A stretch of 64,000 bases of DNA from Betaproteobacteria bacterium HGW-Betaproteobacteria-9 (GCA_002842215.1 PHCC01000018.1:102540-166539), one strand, 5' to 3'; numbered from the stretch's first letter, positions 25,558 to 34,705 are shown. A program made the numbers and translations. Notes: generated from the sequence alone by a model not told the origin.

Positions 25558-26285
25558 ACTGGACCCAGCACCCATCGGTCATCGACCAGCTGGCGGCGGC
25601 CTACGTCGCCGGCACCCTGCGCGGCCCCGCACGCCGGCGGTTCGAAGCGGCCCTGCAGCGCCACCCCGCGCTGGTGGACGCGGTCAACCACTGGACCGCG
25701 CGGCTCGGCCCCTTGCACACCGCCCTGCCGCCGCACGCGACCAGCGCGGCGCTGTGGCCGCGCATCGCGCGCTCGACCGGACTGGCGCCCGCACCGGCGC
25801 CGGCCGCGGTCTCTACGCCGTGGTGGCGCCGTCTGCTGGCCCCCGTGCCGGTGGCGGCCCTGGCCATGGGGCTGGTGGTGGGCACGGTCGTGCCCGTGGT
25901 GTGGCAGGCCCGGCTGGACGCTCAGCGCGAGATGGAGCTGCCCGACAGCTACGTCGGCGTGCTGGCCACGGCCAAGGGCGAGCCCGGGCTCATCGTCTCC
26001 AGCCTGCGGCGCGGGAAGGTGGTCGACCTCAAGCAGCTGACCCCCATCGAGGTGCCGCAGGGCAAGACCCTGTTCCTGTGGCGCATCGACAAGGCCGGCG
26101 CAATCACGGCGGTGGCGCCCTTGCCCAGCGGCCAGTTCACCCGCGTGACCCTGGACGAGCCCGCCGAGCAGGTGTTCTTCCCGGCGGTGGAGCTGGCGGT
26201 GTCGCTGGAAACCGCGGGCGCCACCCCGGCCATCCCGACCCAGCCCTTCGTCTACCGGGGCCTGTGCGGAAAGCTCTGGCGCTGA
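25554..26285 (+). CDS. RskA-family anti-sigma factor
   Basis: 243 residues, starting within the sigma stop codon. The N-terminal anti-sigma domain (LAAAYVAGTLRGPARRRFEA; HPALVDAVNHW) lacks the zinc-binding HxxxCxxC. One membrane segment (LAPVPVAALAMGLVVGTVVP) near residue 100 is followed by a periplasmic RskA domain (YVGVLATAKGEPGLIVSSLR; VPQGKTLFLWRID). It should hold the ECF factor at the membrane until an unknown envelope signal releases it. Confidence 0.87.
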   Translation: MNWTQHPSVIDQLAAAYVAGTLRGPARRRFEAALQRHPALVDAVNHWTARLGPLHTALPPHATSAALWPRIARSTGLAPAPAPAAVSTPWWRRLLAPVPVAALAMGLVVGTVVPVVWQARLDAQREMELPDSYVGVLATAKGEPGLIVSSLRRGKVVDLKQLTPIEVPQGKTLFLWRIDKAGAITAVAPLPSGQFTRVTLDEPAEQVFFPAVELAVSLETAGATPAIPTQPFVYRGLCGKLWR

Positions 26286-26498
26286 GCCGGGCGATCCCCG
26301 AGTCCATTGATGTCTGACCCTGCAGCGCCGTACCGGCGCGGCTGGCCTGGGGCGAGGAGCGCATTCTGGGCGCTCGGCTCCAGGAGGAGCCGGTTTGTTG
26401 AGCTGCGCGGCGGTGTGCCTGAAGCGATGATGGCGAACGGGTAGGGGCGGTCGCCGAGTGGTGGTAAGTTTCCAGCATCGGAACTCCGGAGACCGGAA

Positions 26499-26726
26499 GT
26501 GAAAAAACCGCTGCTCGTGATCGCACTCTCGACCGTGAGTCTGGCGCTGTGCGCCGTCGCAGGCACGGCGCTCTACCGATGGTTGACTGAGGGCGACGAG
26601 GTCCGCTGCGTTGCTAACGAGTTCACGTTTGGGTGCTCCACGACCCTGGGGCATGTGCTGACATGGGTCGGGGCGCTGGCGGTTGCCGTGGCAGTGTACC
26701 TGTGGGCGCGCTTCCGCGACCGGTAA
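26499..26726 (+). CDS. Small hypothetical membrane protein
   Basis: 75 residues from a GTG preceded by a CCGGAG-like site. Two hydrophobic segments (LVIALSTVSLALCAVAGTAL and VLTWVGALAVAVAVYLWARF) flank a short cysteine-containing loop, giving a two-TM hairpin protein. Not recognised. The region from 26286 to 26498 before it shows no other gene or clear signal. Confidence 0.5.
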   Translation: MKKPLLVIALSTVSLALCAVAGTALYRWLTEGDEVRCVANEFTFGCSTTLGHVLTWVGALAVAVAVYLWARFRDR

Positions 26727-26739
26727 CTTCGCCAGCCTC

Positions 26740-27639
26740 TCAGCCCTTGCGACTGACCAGCACGATCCCCGTTGCCACCCCCACGAGCGCCAGCACCAGC
26801 TGCAGCGTCAGCGGCTCGCCCAGCAGCACCACGCCAAAGATCAGCGCGAACAGCGGCGTGAGGAAGGTGAAGGTGGACATCTGTGTTGCGGGGTAGTGGC
26901 GCAGCATCCACATCCAGGTCAGGTAACTCGCGAAGGCGCCCACGGCGGTCTGCAAAAAGACCGAGCCCCAGGCCATGGCCGAGTAACCAAAGCCCCAGCT
27001 TTCACCCAGCGCGATCGAGAGCAGCGGCGTCACGGCGGCGGTCACACCGAGCTGGTAGAACAGCGACTTTTCGGCGGCGGCGGTGGCGATCTTGGTGGTG
27101 CGGATCGCCAGCGTGGTCAGGCCCCAGAGCATGCCGGCGGCCAGGCCCATGGTGTCGCCGATCCACTGGCCCGGTGATGAACCATGGAGGAAGGCTTCGC
27201 TGAACGCCACCGCGACGGCGGCGAAGGCCAGCGTCAGGCCGATCCACTGGATGCGGCGCAGCTTTTCCGCGTGCACAAACCGCGGCAGCAGCAAGGCCAC
27301 CCAGAACGGGCTGGTGTAGAGGAACACCGTGAGGCGCGAGGCGCTGGTGTGCGTGAGCCCGAGGTAGATGAAGACGAACTCGCCCGCGAACAGCAGGCCC
27401 ACCAGCAAGCCGCCCTTGAGGGTGCCGTCGCGCTTGAACAGTGGCACGCCGCGGAACTGGCACCAGAGCCAGAGCAGGGCGGTAGCGCCCCACATGCGGA
27501 TCGAGGCCTGCCACAGCGGCGGGATTTCGCGCGAGGCGAACTTGATCAGGATCTGCTGGAAGCCCCAGAAAGCGCAGCACACCACGAGCAGGGTGATGGC
27601 GAGGGTGTCGAGGTGGTCTTTGCGTTGGACGGCGGTCAT
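26740..27639 (-). CDS. DMT/EamA-family transporter
   Basis: 299 residues, ten predicted membrane helices in two EamA repeats: VVCCAFWGFQQILIKFASRE, HTSASRLTVFLYTSPFWVAL in the first half and LTTLAIRTTKIATAAAEKSL through TFTFLTPLFALIFGVVLLGE in the second. EamA proteins export or import metabolites such as amino acids; no substrate can be named. It is convergent with the small membrane gene and lies downstream of the flavin reductase-MarR gene on the same strand, 49 bases after it, so the two may be co-transcribed. Confidence 0.88.
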   Translation of the reverse strand: MTAVQRKDHLDTLAITLLVVCCAFWGFQQILIKFASREIPPLWQASIRMWGATALLWLWCQFRGVPLFKRDGTLKGGLLVGLLFAGEFVFIYLGLTHTSASRLTVFLYTSPFWVALLLPRFVHAEKLRRIQWIGLTLAFAAVAVAFSEAFLHGSSPGQWIGDTMGLAAGMLWGLTTLAIRTTKIATAAAEKSLFYQLGVTAAVTPLLSIALGESWGFGYSAMAWGSVFLQTAVGAFASYLTWMWMLRHYPATQMSTFTFLTPLFALIFGVVLLGEPLTLQLVLALVGVATGIVLVSRKG

Positions 27640-27688
27640 CGTGTCGAGGGTATCGCGGGGTCGGGGCGCGTTGTGTCGCGCCCGGGAA

Positions 27689-28690
27689 TCATTGGCCGGA
27701 GGCCAGTTTTTGAAGGTGCCGCTTGAACGTTTCGGCTTCGCTGGCCGACCAGCGCGCGAGCAGGGTGGTTTCCTGCTGGCGCGCCTGCGCGATCAGGGCG
27801 CTGGCGATGCGCTGTCCGGTGTCGGTGGCGAGCACCAGCGTGCGCCGCTGGTCCCCCGGGTCGGCGTGCAGGGCGACCAGACCTTCTTCGGCCATGCGTT
27901 GCACCAGCTTGGTCACGGTGGGCTGTTTGGCGAGCACATCGTGGGCGAGCTGGCCGATGGCGACGCCGGCCGGCTCGTCGGGGGACAGCGCCGCGTCGTG
28001 CAGCACGGCGAGCACGCGCCAGGCGATGTGCGTCAGGCCCTGCGCCGCGATGGCGTTTTCAAAGTCGCGGTACACGGCGTGGTTGGCCTGCCCGAGCAGG
28101 TAGCCGAGGTAGCTGCCGACGAAGCGGTCGTCGGGTGCCTGCGGCGCGCTCGGGTCGGCCTGTGAGCCCTGCAAGGGGTGCTCGGTGTAGAAGCGGCCGC
28201 CGTGGTAGAGCAGGGGCGAGGCGGCGGCGCGGCGGCTGCAGCGCTCAACCTCACCGACGAAGATCACGTGATCGCCTTCGGTGTACTGGCTGCGGTTGAA
28301 GCACTCGAACGTGGCGACGCAGCCGGTGAGCAGCGGTGCACCGCTGACGCCTTCCACAAAATCCACGCCCTGCCAGCGGTCCACGTCGCGCGCGGCAAAG
28401 CGTTCGGCCAGGGCCTGCTGGTCGGCAGCGAGCACGTTGATGGCGTAGTGCTGGCCGTTGGCAAACGCCGCCATCGAGCCGGCCGCCTGGGCCAGACTCC
28501 AGAGCACCAGCGGTGGGTCGAGCGATACCGAGTTGAACGAGCTGGCCGTCAAGCCCGCCAGTTCACCGGACGCGGTGCGCGCGGTGACGATGGTCACGCC
28601 GGTGGCGAACATGCCCAGCGAAGCACGGAACTCGCGCGGTGAGAAATCGGGGGGGCGGGCCTGTTGGCCGGCTTTACGGGCTGGGGACAT
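27689..28690 (-). CDS. Flavin reductase fused to a MarR-type domain
   Basis: 333 residues. Residues 1-175 form an HpaC-like FMN/FAD reductase (FRASLGMFATGVTIVTAR; GLTASSFNSVSLDPPLVLWS; FAINVL-type HYAINVLAADQ; GDHVIFVGEVE; PLLYHGGRFY). Residues about 190-330 form a MarR winged helix with intact recognition region (QLAHDVLAKQPTVTKLVQRM) and wing (DPGDQRRTLVL). The same architecture is known in C1, the reductase of Acinetobacter 4-hydroxyphenylacetate hydroxylase, where the MarR-like part senses the substrate. Here it is divergent from nicX, so it likely supplies reduced flavin to a monooxygenase and may also sense substrate or bind DNA. Confidence 0.9.
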   Translation of the reverse strand: MSPARKAGQQARPPDFSPREFRASLGMFATGVTIVTARTASGELAGLTASSFNSVSLDPPLVLWSLAQAAGSMAAFANGQHYAINVLAADQQALAERFAARDVDRWQGVDFVEGVSGAPLLTGCVATFECFNRSQYTEGDHVIFVGEVERCSRRAAASPLLYHGGRFYTEHPLQGSQADPSAPQAPDDRFVGSYLGYLLGQANHAVYRDFENAIAAQGLTHIAWRVLAVLHDAALSPDEPAGVAIGQLAHDVLAKQPTVTKLVQRMAEEGLVALHADPGDQRRTLVLATDTGQRIASALIAQARQQETTLLARWSASEAETFKRHLQKLASGQ

Positions 28691-28696
28691 GGCTGC

Positions 28697-28722
28697 AATT
28701 TATATGAAAATTCATGAATAAT
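28697..28722. promoter_or_regulatory. AT-rich palindrome between divergent genes, MarR-type operator
   Basis: ATGAA-AA-TTCAT at 28704-28715 sits in an AT-rich island in otherwise GC-rich DNA, 7 to 14 bases from the flavin reductase-MarR start and about 60 from nicX. MarR-family operators are usually AT-rich palindromes of this size. Which protein binds is inferred. Confidence 0.55.
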
Positions 28723-28777
28723 GTGTCCGCTGGCGCCATTCCCCTGATGGCAGCCGGTCCAAAACAGGAGACAAGCG

Positions 28778-29827
28778 ATGTTGCAGGAGCGGATCGAACC
28801 CGTCTGGATCGACGCCTTTGAGTTGGTCCTGAAGCGCTGTGCGCTGCAACCGGGCGATACGGTGGCCATTCTCGGTGAAACCCAGAGCCGCCCGGTGCTC
28901 ATGGCGCTGGCGCAGCTCGCGGTCGCCCGCGTCGGGGCCGATGCCTTCACGCTCACCCTGCCGTCGGTGTTCGCCCGCGGCGAGCCGGTCACGCGTTCCA
29001 CCGGCGCCACCCCGGCGATCCAGCAGCTGGGCCCGGTGATTGCGGCGCTGCAGGCCTGCACGCTGGTGGTGGACTGTACGGTCGAGGGCCTGATGCACGC
29101 GCCCGAACTGCCCGCCATCCTGCAGGGCAACGGCACGACGCAGCCGCGCATCGTCTACGTGAGCAACGAACACCCTGAAGCGCTGGCGCGCCTGCTGCCC
29201 GACGACGCGACCGAAGCGCGCGTGAAAAACCACGTGAAACGCCTGCGTAGCGCGAAGGCCATGCGCGTGACTTCGCCCGCGGGCACAGACCTCAGCATCG
29301 CGCTGCAGGGCGCGGTGGCCGGCGGCAACTGGGGCAGCACCACCCGCCCGGGCACGCTGACCCACTGGCCCGGTGGCCTGGTGCTGGCGTTCCCGGCGGC
29401 GGGCAGCGTCAACGGCACGCTGGTGCTGGCCGAGGGCGACGTGAACCTGACCTTCAAGCGCTACATCGAGCGTGCCATCACGTTGACGATCGAGAACGAT
29501 TACGTGACGCGCATCGAGGGCACGGGGGTTGATGCCGAGCTGCTGCGTTCGTACTTTGCCGCCTGGCAGGAAAAGGAGGCGTATGCCGTGAGCCACGTGG
29601 GTTATGGCCTGAACGATGCCGCGCGCTGGGACAGCATGGCGCTCTACGACAAACGCGATTTCAACGGCACCGAGCTGCGGGCTTTCGCCGGCAACTTCCT
29701 CTACAGCACCGGCGCCAACGAAACCGCCGGGCGTTATACCCGCGGCCATTTCGACTGGCCGATGCGCGACTGCACGGTGGCACTCGACGGCACCGTGGTG
29801 GTGCAGGACGGCAAGGTGGTCGACTGA
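28778..29827 (+). CDS. nicX: 2,5-dihydroxypyridine 5,6-dioxygenase
   Basis: 349 residues, the same length as Pseudomonas putida NicX (350). The Fe(II) ligands reported for that enzyme (His265, His318, Asp320) have counterparts here in SHVGYGLNDAARWD (His273) and GHFDWP (His324, Asp326, same H-x-D spacing). The enzyme opens 2,5-dihydroxypyridine to N-formylmaleamate in the lower nicotinate, picolinate and hydroxypyridine routes. AGGAG precedes the ATG. The next gene overlaps by one base and encodes the following step. Confidence 0.92.
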   Translation: MLQERIEPVWIDAFELVLKRCALQPGDTVAILGETQSRPVLMALAQLAVARVGADAFTLTLPSVFARGEPVTRSTGATPAIQQLGPVIAALQACTLVVDCTVEGLMHAPELPAILQGNGTTQPRIVYVSNEHPEALARLLPDDATEARVKNHVKRLRSAKAMRVTSPAGTDLSIALQGAVAGGNWGSTTRPGTLTHWPGGLVLAFPAAGSVNGTLVLAEGDVNLTFKRYIERAITLTIENDYVTRIEGTGVDAELLRSYFAAWQEKEAYAVSHVGYGLNDAARWDSMALYDKRDFNGTELRAFAGNFLYSTGANETAGRYTRGHFDWPMRDCTVALDGTVVVQDGKVVD

Positions 29828-30639
29828 TGCCCGTCCCGCAATTCACCACCCTGGGCAGCGGCCCGACGGTCTTGATGCTGCACGGCATCGGCGGCGGGCA
29901 CCTCGCGTTCGCGCCGCAGGTGGAAACCCTGGCGCAGGCCGGTTACCGCGCGGTGGCCTGGGACATGCCGGGTTACGGCCGCAGCGCACCCATCGAGCCC
30001 TACACCTTCAAGGCGCTGGCGCAGAGCTGCATCGACCTGATCGACGCGCTGCGGTGCGAGAACGTGAGCCTGTTGGGCCACAGCATGGGCGGCATGGTGG
30101 CCCAGGAGGTGATCGCGCGCCGGCCCGACAAGGTGAAAAAGCTCATCCTCTGCGGCACCTCGGCCGCCTTCGGCAAACGCACCGACGGCCGCTCGGCCGA
30201 AGCCTGGGCGCAGCAGTTCATCGGCCAGCGCACCGCCCCGCTCGACGCCGGCAAGACCATGGCCGACATGGCCGCCACGCTGGTGCCGCAGATGGTCGGC
30301 CCGGGTGCCTTGCCCGAAGGGGCGCGCCTGGCCGAACACTGCATGGCCGGCGTGCCCGCCGCCACCTACCGGCGCGCGCTCGAATGCCTGGTGACCTTTG
30401 ACCGCCAGGCCTCGCTGGCAGACATCCGCGTGCCCACGCTGCTGCTCGGCGGCGAGTTCGACCGCGTGGCCGCGCCCGCGGTGATGAAGCAGATGGCGGC
30501 CGCCATTCCGCGCGCCCGCTACGCCGAACTCGCCGGCATCGGCCACCTCATGAACCTTGAAGCGCCCGACGCCTTCGACGCGCTGCTGCTCGCCTTCCTG
30601 CGTGAGCCCACGCCCAAGCCTTTGCCCGATACCCACTGA
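29827..30639 (+). CDS. nicD: Alpha/beta hydrolase, probable N-formylmaleamate deformylase
   Basis: 270 residues. Oxyanion motif LHGIGGG, nucleophile elbow GHSMGG (Ser86), acid in GGEFDRV (Asp212) and His240 in GIGHLMNLEAP make a complete triad. NicD removes the formyl group of N-formylmaleamate to give maleamate and formate. The family is broad; the NicD call rests on TGATG coupling with nicX. Downstream nicF and nicE (maleamate amidase, maleate isomerase) are not in the window. Confidence 0.8.
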   Translation: MPVPQFTTLGSGPTVLMLHGIGGGHLAFAPQVETLAQAGYRAVAWDMPGYGRSAPIEPYTFKALAQSCIDLIDALRCENVSLLGHSMGGMVAQEVIARRPDKVKKLILCGTSAAFGKRTDGRSAEAWAQQFIGQRTAPLDAGKTMADMAATLVPQMVGPGALPEGARLAEHCMAGVPAATYRRALECLVTFDRQASLADIRVPTLLLGGEFDRVAAPAVMKQMAAAIPRARYAELAGIGHLMNLEAPDAFDALLLAFLREPTPKPLPDTH

Positions 30640-30671
30640 CCCGCACCGAAAAACAGCCGGAGACAAGACCC

Positions 30672-31940
30672 ATGAACAACCCCATCAACCCCCACACCGG
30701 GCTCGACTTCACCCCCGCCGTCGGCGACATGGCCTTCACACCGCTGCAGCGCGAACTGCTGGCCAAGGCCCACGCGCTGGGCCGCGACAAGTTCGCCGCG
30801 CGCGCGCAACAATGGGACACCGAAGCCAGCTTCCCGTTCGCCAACTACGACGACCTGCGCGAGGCCGGTTTCCTCAAGCTCTGCGTGCCCACGTCGCACG
30901 GCGGCCTGGGCGCGGACTACACCACCTACATGATGGTCGCGGCCGAGATCGGGCGCTTCTGCGGCGCCACCGCGCTGACCTGGAACATGCACATCTGCTC
31001 GACGATGTGGACCGGCGTGCTGGCCGACGGCATCCCGATGAGCGACGCCGAACGCCGCGAACACGCGGCGCGGCGCGAGCTGCATTTCGGCCGCATCGTC
31101 AACGACGGCGCGCTCTACGCGCAACCCTTCAGCGAGGGCACGGCCGCGGCCGCCGGGCGCGCGCCCTTCGGTACCACGGCGAAGAAGGTCGAAGGCGGCT
31201 GGCTCATCAATGGCAAGAAGATCTGGGCCAGCCTCTCGGGCGCGGCCGACTACTACGGCGTGCTCTGCACCGAAGACAAGGGCGACCAGCACCCCGACGC
31301 ACGCGACACGCTCTACATCAGCGTGCCCGCTACTTCAGAAGGCTTCAGCATCAGCGGCGACTGGGACCCGTTGGGCATGCGCGGCACGGTGAGCCGCAAC
31401 CTGGCGTTCAAGGACGTGTTCGTGAGCGACGCCGAGCAGCTCATGCCGCGCGGCATCTACTTCAAGGGCGCGCAGACCTGGCCGGCCATGTTCTTCACGC
31501 TCTCGCCCACCTACCTCGGCGTGGCCAACGCGGCCTACGACTTCACGGTGCAGTACCTGCGCGGCGAGGTGCCGGGCGAACCCCCCATCAAACGCCGCCA
31601 GTTCCCCACCAAACAGATCGCGGTGGCGCAGATGCGCATCCAGCTGGAGAACATGAAGAGCCTCTTTGCGCGCGCCATCGCCGAGGCCAAACCCAACCCG
31701 AGCAAGGACGAGAAAATGCGCCTGTACGCCGCGCACTACAGCGTGATGGAAGGCGCCAACGACATCGCCCGCCTGGCCATCCGCACCTGCGGCGGCCAGA
31801 GCATGCTCAAGCACCTGCCGCTGGAGCGCCTGTACCGCGACAGCCGCTGCGGCGCGCTCATGTTGCCCTGGACGGCCGAGCTCATCCTGGACCGCATGGG
31901 TCGCGAGACGCTGTACGAGGCGGGTGAAAAGGACGAGTGA
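30672..31940 (+). CDS. Acyl-CoA dehydrogenase-fold flavoprotein, possible monooxygenase
   Basis: 422 residues. ACAD-type layout: N-terminal helices, GGLGADYTTYMMVAAEIGRF, the beta domain (FGTTAKKVEGGWLINGKKIW; DPLGMRGTVSRNLAF) and a C-terminal bundle with VMEGANDIARLAIRTCGG. The glutamate at about 360 matches the catalytic base position of dehydrogenases. However, group D two-component monooxygenases (for example C2/HpaH, also about 420 residues) share this fold, and this gene travels with a C1-like reductase and nicX. It could hydroxylate the pyridine ring or be a true dehydrogenase. CGGAGACA precedes the ATG. Confidence 0.7.
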   Translation: MNNPINPHTGLDFTPAVGDMAFTPLQRELLAKAHALGRDKFAARAQQWDTEASFPFANYDDLREAGFLKLCVPTSHGGLGADYTTYMMVAAEIGRFCGATALTWNMHICSTMWTGVLADGIPMSDAERREHAARRELHFGRIVNDGALYAQPFSEGTAAAAGRAPFGTTAKKVEGGWLINGKKIWASLSGAADYYGVLCTEDKGDQHPDARDTLYISVPATSEGFSISGDWDPLGMRGTVSRNLAFKDVFVSDAEQLMPRGIYFKGAQTWPAMFFTLSPTYLGVANAAYDFTVQYLRGEVPGEPPIKRRQFPTKQIAVAQMRIQLENMKSLFARAIAEAKPNPSKDEKMRLYAAHYSVMEGANDIARLAIRTCGGQSMLKHLPLERLYRDSRCGALMLPWTAELILDRMGRETLYEAGEKDE

Positions 31941-32021
31941 GACCCGTGCCGCCGTGCCGCGGTTCACGGTGATCCAGAGGCCCGTCATCTGCCGGATGAA
32001 CAAGGTCCCTAGAATGCCGGG

Positions 32022-32954
32022 ATGTCCCGTTTTCCTTCCCTGACGCCAACCCTTTCACTGGCCCTGGCCGCGTGCCTGCTGTGGCCCCTGGCGGGCACCG
32101 CGAAACCCACGTCGACCAGTCCGGTTCGTGGCCCTGGGCACCCCCTGGCCGACATCCAGGGCAGCGATCCCTGCCGGGAATTCGTGGCCCGCCTGCCCAA
32201 CGTGAAGACGCCACTGTGCGCCAGCGCCGAACTCAAGCCCACCGTGGGCCGATCGGTGCAGGGCCGCACCCTGTACCAGCGCGACGTGGTCGCGCCCGAA
32301 TCCCGCCTCCGCGTGCTGGTGGTCGGGGCCATGCACGGCGACGAGCTCTCGTCGGCCTCCGTCGCTCTGCACTGGATCCAGCTCGCCCTGCAGACCCCGT
32401 CCAACGCCCACTGGCGCTTCATCCCCGCGCTCAACCCGGATGGCCTCATGGTGCGCCCGGCCAAGCGCGTCAACGCCAACGGCGTGGACCTCAACCGCAA
32501 CTTCCCCACGCCCAACTGGAAGCGCGACGCCAAGATCTACTGGGAAGAGCGCACGCGCAAGGACCCGCGCCGCTGGCCCGGCCCGAAGCCGCTGTCCGAA
32601 CCCGAATCGCAGTACCTGTACGACGAAATGGAGCGCTTCCAGCCCGACCTGATCGTCAGCATCCACGCGCCCTACGGCGTGCTCGACTTCGACGGCCCGA
32701 GCGTGCCACCGGCCCGCCTGGGCCGGCTGTACCTCGACCAGGTCGGCATCTTCCCGGGCAGCCTGGGCAACTTCGGTGGCGTGCACAAGGGCATGCCGGT
32801 GGTCACCATCGAATTGCCGAGTGCTTTCCGCACGCCGCTGGACGCCGAGATGCGCCAGATGTGGCTGGACTTGCTGCGCTGGATGAGCGAACGCGTGGTG
32901 CCCGAGCAGCCAGACCCCCGGGTGGTGCCGGTGAAGGCGAAGAAGACCAGCTGA
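32022..32954 (+). CDS. M14-family murein peptide amidase/carboxypeptidase
   Basis: 310 residues. A signal peptide (TLSLALAACLLWPLAGTA) is followed by a zinc carboxypeptidase domain: metal-binding VGAMHGDELSS, the substrate-site VNANGVDLNRNFPTPNW, third ligand SIHAPYGVLDF and the catalytic glutamate in VVTIELPSAF. It resembles MpaA-like enzymes acting on the gamma-D-Glu-diaminopimelate bond of murein peptides, but here it is exported to the periplasm. The terminator at 32973 ends it. Confidence in family high, in substrate moderate. Confidence 0.87.
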   Translation: MSRFPSLTPTLSLALAACLLWPLAGTAKPTSTSPVRGPGHPLADIQGSDPCREFVARLPNVKTPLCASAELKPTVGRSVQGRTLYQRDVVAPESRLRVLVVGAMHGDELSSASVALHWIQLALQTPSNAHWRFIPALNPDGLMVRPAKRVNANGVDLNRNFPTPNWKRDAKIYWEERTRKDPRRWPGPKPLSEPESQYLYDEMERFQPDLIVSIHAPYGVLDFDGPSVPPARLGRLYLDQVGIFPGSLGNFGGVHKGMPVVTIELPSAFRTPLDAEMRQMWLDLLRWMSERVVPEQPDPRVVPVKAKKTS

Positions 32955-32972
32955 ACGGTCCTGAACCGGAAA

Positions 32973-33002
32973 AAAAGAGCCCGCAACTGCGGGCTCTTTT
33001 TC
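32973..33002. terminator. Rho-independent terminator, bidirectional
   Basis: AAAAAGAGCCCGCA and TGCGGGCTCTTTTT form a perfect stem with a tiny loop between convergent genes (M14 peptidase + and AGCS symporter -). A and T tails allow use from both sides. Confidence 0.93.
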
Positions 33003-33021
33003 GGGTGGCCGGCCCTTTACC

Positions 33022-34578
33022 TCAGCAGGTGGTGGTGATGCGGCCGCTCTGGATGCCGGCGCGGTAGTGCTGGAGTTCGCGCTTCACGACCGGCATCAGG
33101 ACGTACAGGCCGACGATGTTGGCCAGCGCCATGGCGAAGATCATGGAATCGGAGAAGTCGATCACCGGACCCAGGCCCATGCTGGCGCCCACCACCACGA
33201 AGACGAGGAACAGCAGCTTGAACACCAGTTCCGACGCGAAGCTCTCGCCCAGCAGGTAGGTCCAGGCCTTCATGCCGTAGTAGCTCCAGGTGATCATGGT
33301 CGAGAAGGCGAACAGCACCACGGCCAGCGCCAGCACATACGGGAACCAGCTCACCGCGCTGCCGAAGGCCACCGAAGTCAGGCCCACGCCGCTGGCGCCC
33401 GCGGCCTGCGCCGTGAGGCCACCGGCGTCCACATGCCCGGTGATGATGATCACCAGCGCCGTCATGGTGCAGATCACCACGGTGTCGATGAAGGGTTCGA
33501 GCAGCGCGGCAAAACCCTGCGACACCGGCTGGTCGGTCTGCACGGCCGAGTGCGCGATGGCCGCCGAGCCCACGCCGGCTTCGTTGGAAAACGCCGCGCG
33601 CTTGAAGCCTTGAATGAGCGCACCCACGACGCCGCCCACCACACCTTCGGATGAAAACGCCCCGAGGAAGATCTGGCCAAAGGCCCAGGGCAAGCGGTCC
33701 ACGTAGACGAACAGCACCACCAAGCCGGAGATCAGGTAGAGCGCTGCCATGAAGGGCACCAGTTTTTCGGTCACCCGGGCGATGGACTTGATGCCGCCGA
33801 TGATGACCAGGCCCACCGACACCGCCATGATCAGTCCGAACAGCCAGCCCTTGCCGGCGAAGAAGCTCGCGTCGCCACCGGTCACGCCCACGATCTGCTG
33901 GAAGCTCTGGTTGGCCTGGAACATGTTGCCGCCGCCGATGGCGCCACCGACGCAGCAGATGGCGAAGAACACCGCGAGGAACTTGCCGAGACGGGGGAAA
34001 CCTTGCTCTGCCAGGCCCTTGGAGAGGTAACGCATGGGGCCACCCGAGACGGTGCCCACGGCGTGGTTCACGTCGCGGTACTTCACGCCCAGTGTCACCT
34101 CGGTGAACTTCGAGGCCATGCCCAGCAGGCCGGCCAGGATCATCCAGAACGTGGCGCCGGCGCCACCGATCCCGACGGCCACCGCCACGCCGGCGATGTT
34201 GCCCAGGCCCACGGTGCCCGAGACCGCGGCGGTCAGGGCCTGAAAGGGCGTGACCTCGCCCGGCATGGACGGGTTGGAATAGCGCCCGCGCACCACCTGG
34301 ATCGCGTGCGAGAAACCGCGCAGCTGGATGAAACGGAAATTCAGGGTGAAGATCAGCGCCGCCAGGATCAGCCAGCCGACGATGAGCGGAAAGCTGGTGC
34401 CGCCGACCGGCACCGAATAGAAGATGGCGCCGGCCACCGCGTCGGAGTAAGGCTGCACCGCGGCGCTGATGCGCGCGTCGAGGCTGTCGCCCTGGGCGCT
34501 GGCGGCACCGTGGGCCAGCAGCAGGGTGGCCCCGAGGCCGATGCCGCGCGGCAGGGCCGTGGAGGGTTGGGGGGTCAT
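33022..34578 (-). CDS. AGCS-family sodium:alanine symporter
   Basis: 518 residues with about 11 membrane helices. Signature [18 protein letters not shown] and [20 protein letters not shown], and [20 protein letters not shown] are typical of the alanine/glycine:cation symporters. A leader-like N-terminus ([10 protein letters not shown]) precedes the core. AGGAGACAG lies before the ATG at 34578. It is downstream of the D-amino-acid dehydrogenase on the same strand, separated by a terminator, so import and oxidation of alanine look functionally linked. Confidence 0.92.
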   Translation of the reverse strand: MTPQPSTALPRGIGLGATLLLAHGAASAQGDSLDARISAAVQPYSDAVAGAIFYSVPVGGTSFPLIVGWLILAALIFTLNFRFIQLRGFSHAIQVVRGRYSNPSMPGEVTPFQALTAAVSGTVGLGNIAGVAVAVGIGGAGATFWMILAGLLGMASKFTEVTLGVKYRDVNHAVGTVSGGPMRYLSKGLAEQGFPRLGKFLAVFFAICCVGGAIGGGNMFQANQSFQQIVGVTGGDASFFAGKGWLFGLIMAVSVGLVIIGGIKSIARVTEKLVPFMAALYLISGLVVLFVYVDRLPWAFGQIFLGAFSSEGVVGGVVGALIQGFKRAAFSNEAGVGSAAIAHSAVQTDQPVSQGFAALLEPFIDTVVICTMTALVIIITGHVDAGGLTAQAAGASGVGLTSVAFGSAVSWFPYVLALAVVLFAFSTMITWSYYGMKAWTYLLGESFASELVFKLLFLVFVVVGASMGLGPVIDFSDSMIFAMALANIVGLYVLMPVVKRELQHYRAGIQSGRITTTC

Positions 34579-34660
34579 GTCTGTCTCCTGTCGTTTTAAT
34601 GGTGCGGTCACGGGTGATGCCGCGGTCTCCGGTGGCCCGTTCGGTCGCCGGATGTGAAAA

Positions 34661-34691
34661 GGCCGGGTGCTGCGGTTTGCAGCACCCGGCC
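34661..34691 (-). terminator. Terminator after dadA
   Basis: GGCCGGGTGCTGC and its exact complement form a 13-bp stem with a 5-base loop; on the minus strand it is followed by TTTT. It ends dadA and precedes the symporter gene. Confidence 0.88.
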
Positions 34692-34705
34692 CATGCGGGA
34701 ATGGT

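Noticed and set aside
29227..29242. Second parS site inside nicX
   Set aside because: Only the right half (CACGTGAAAC) matches; the left arm is AAAACCAC instead of TGTTTCAC.
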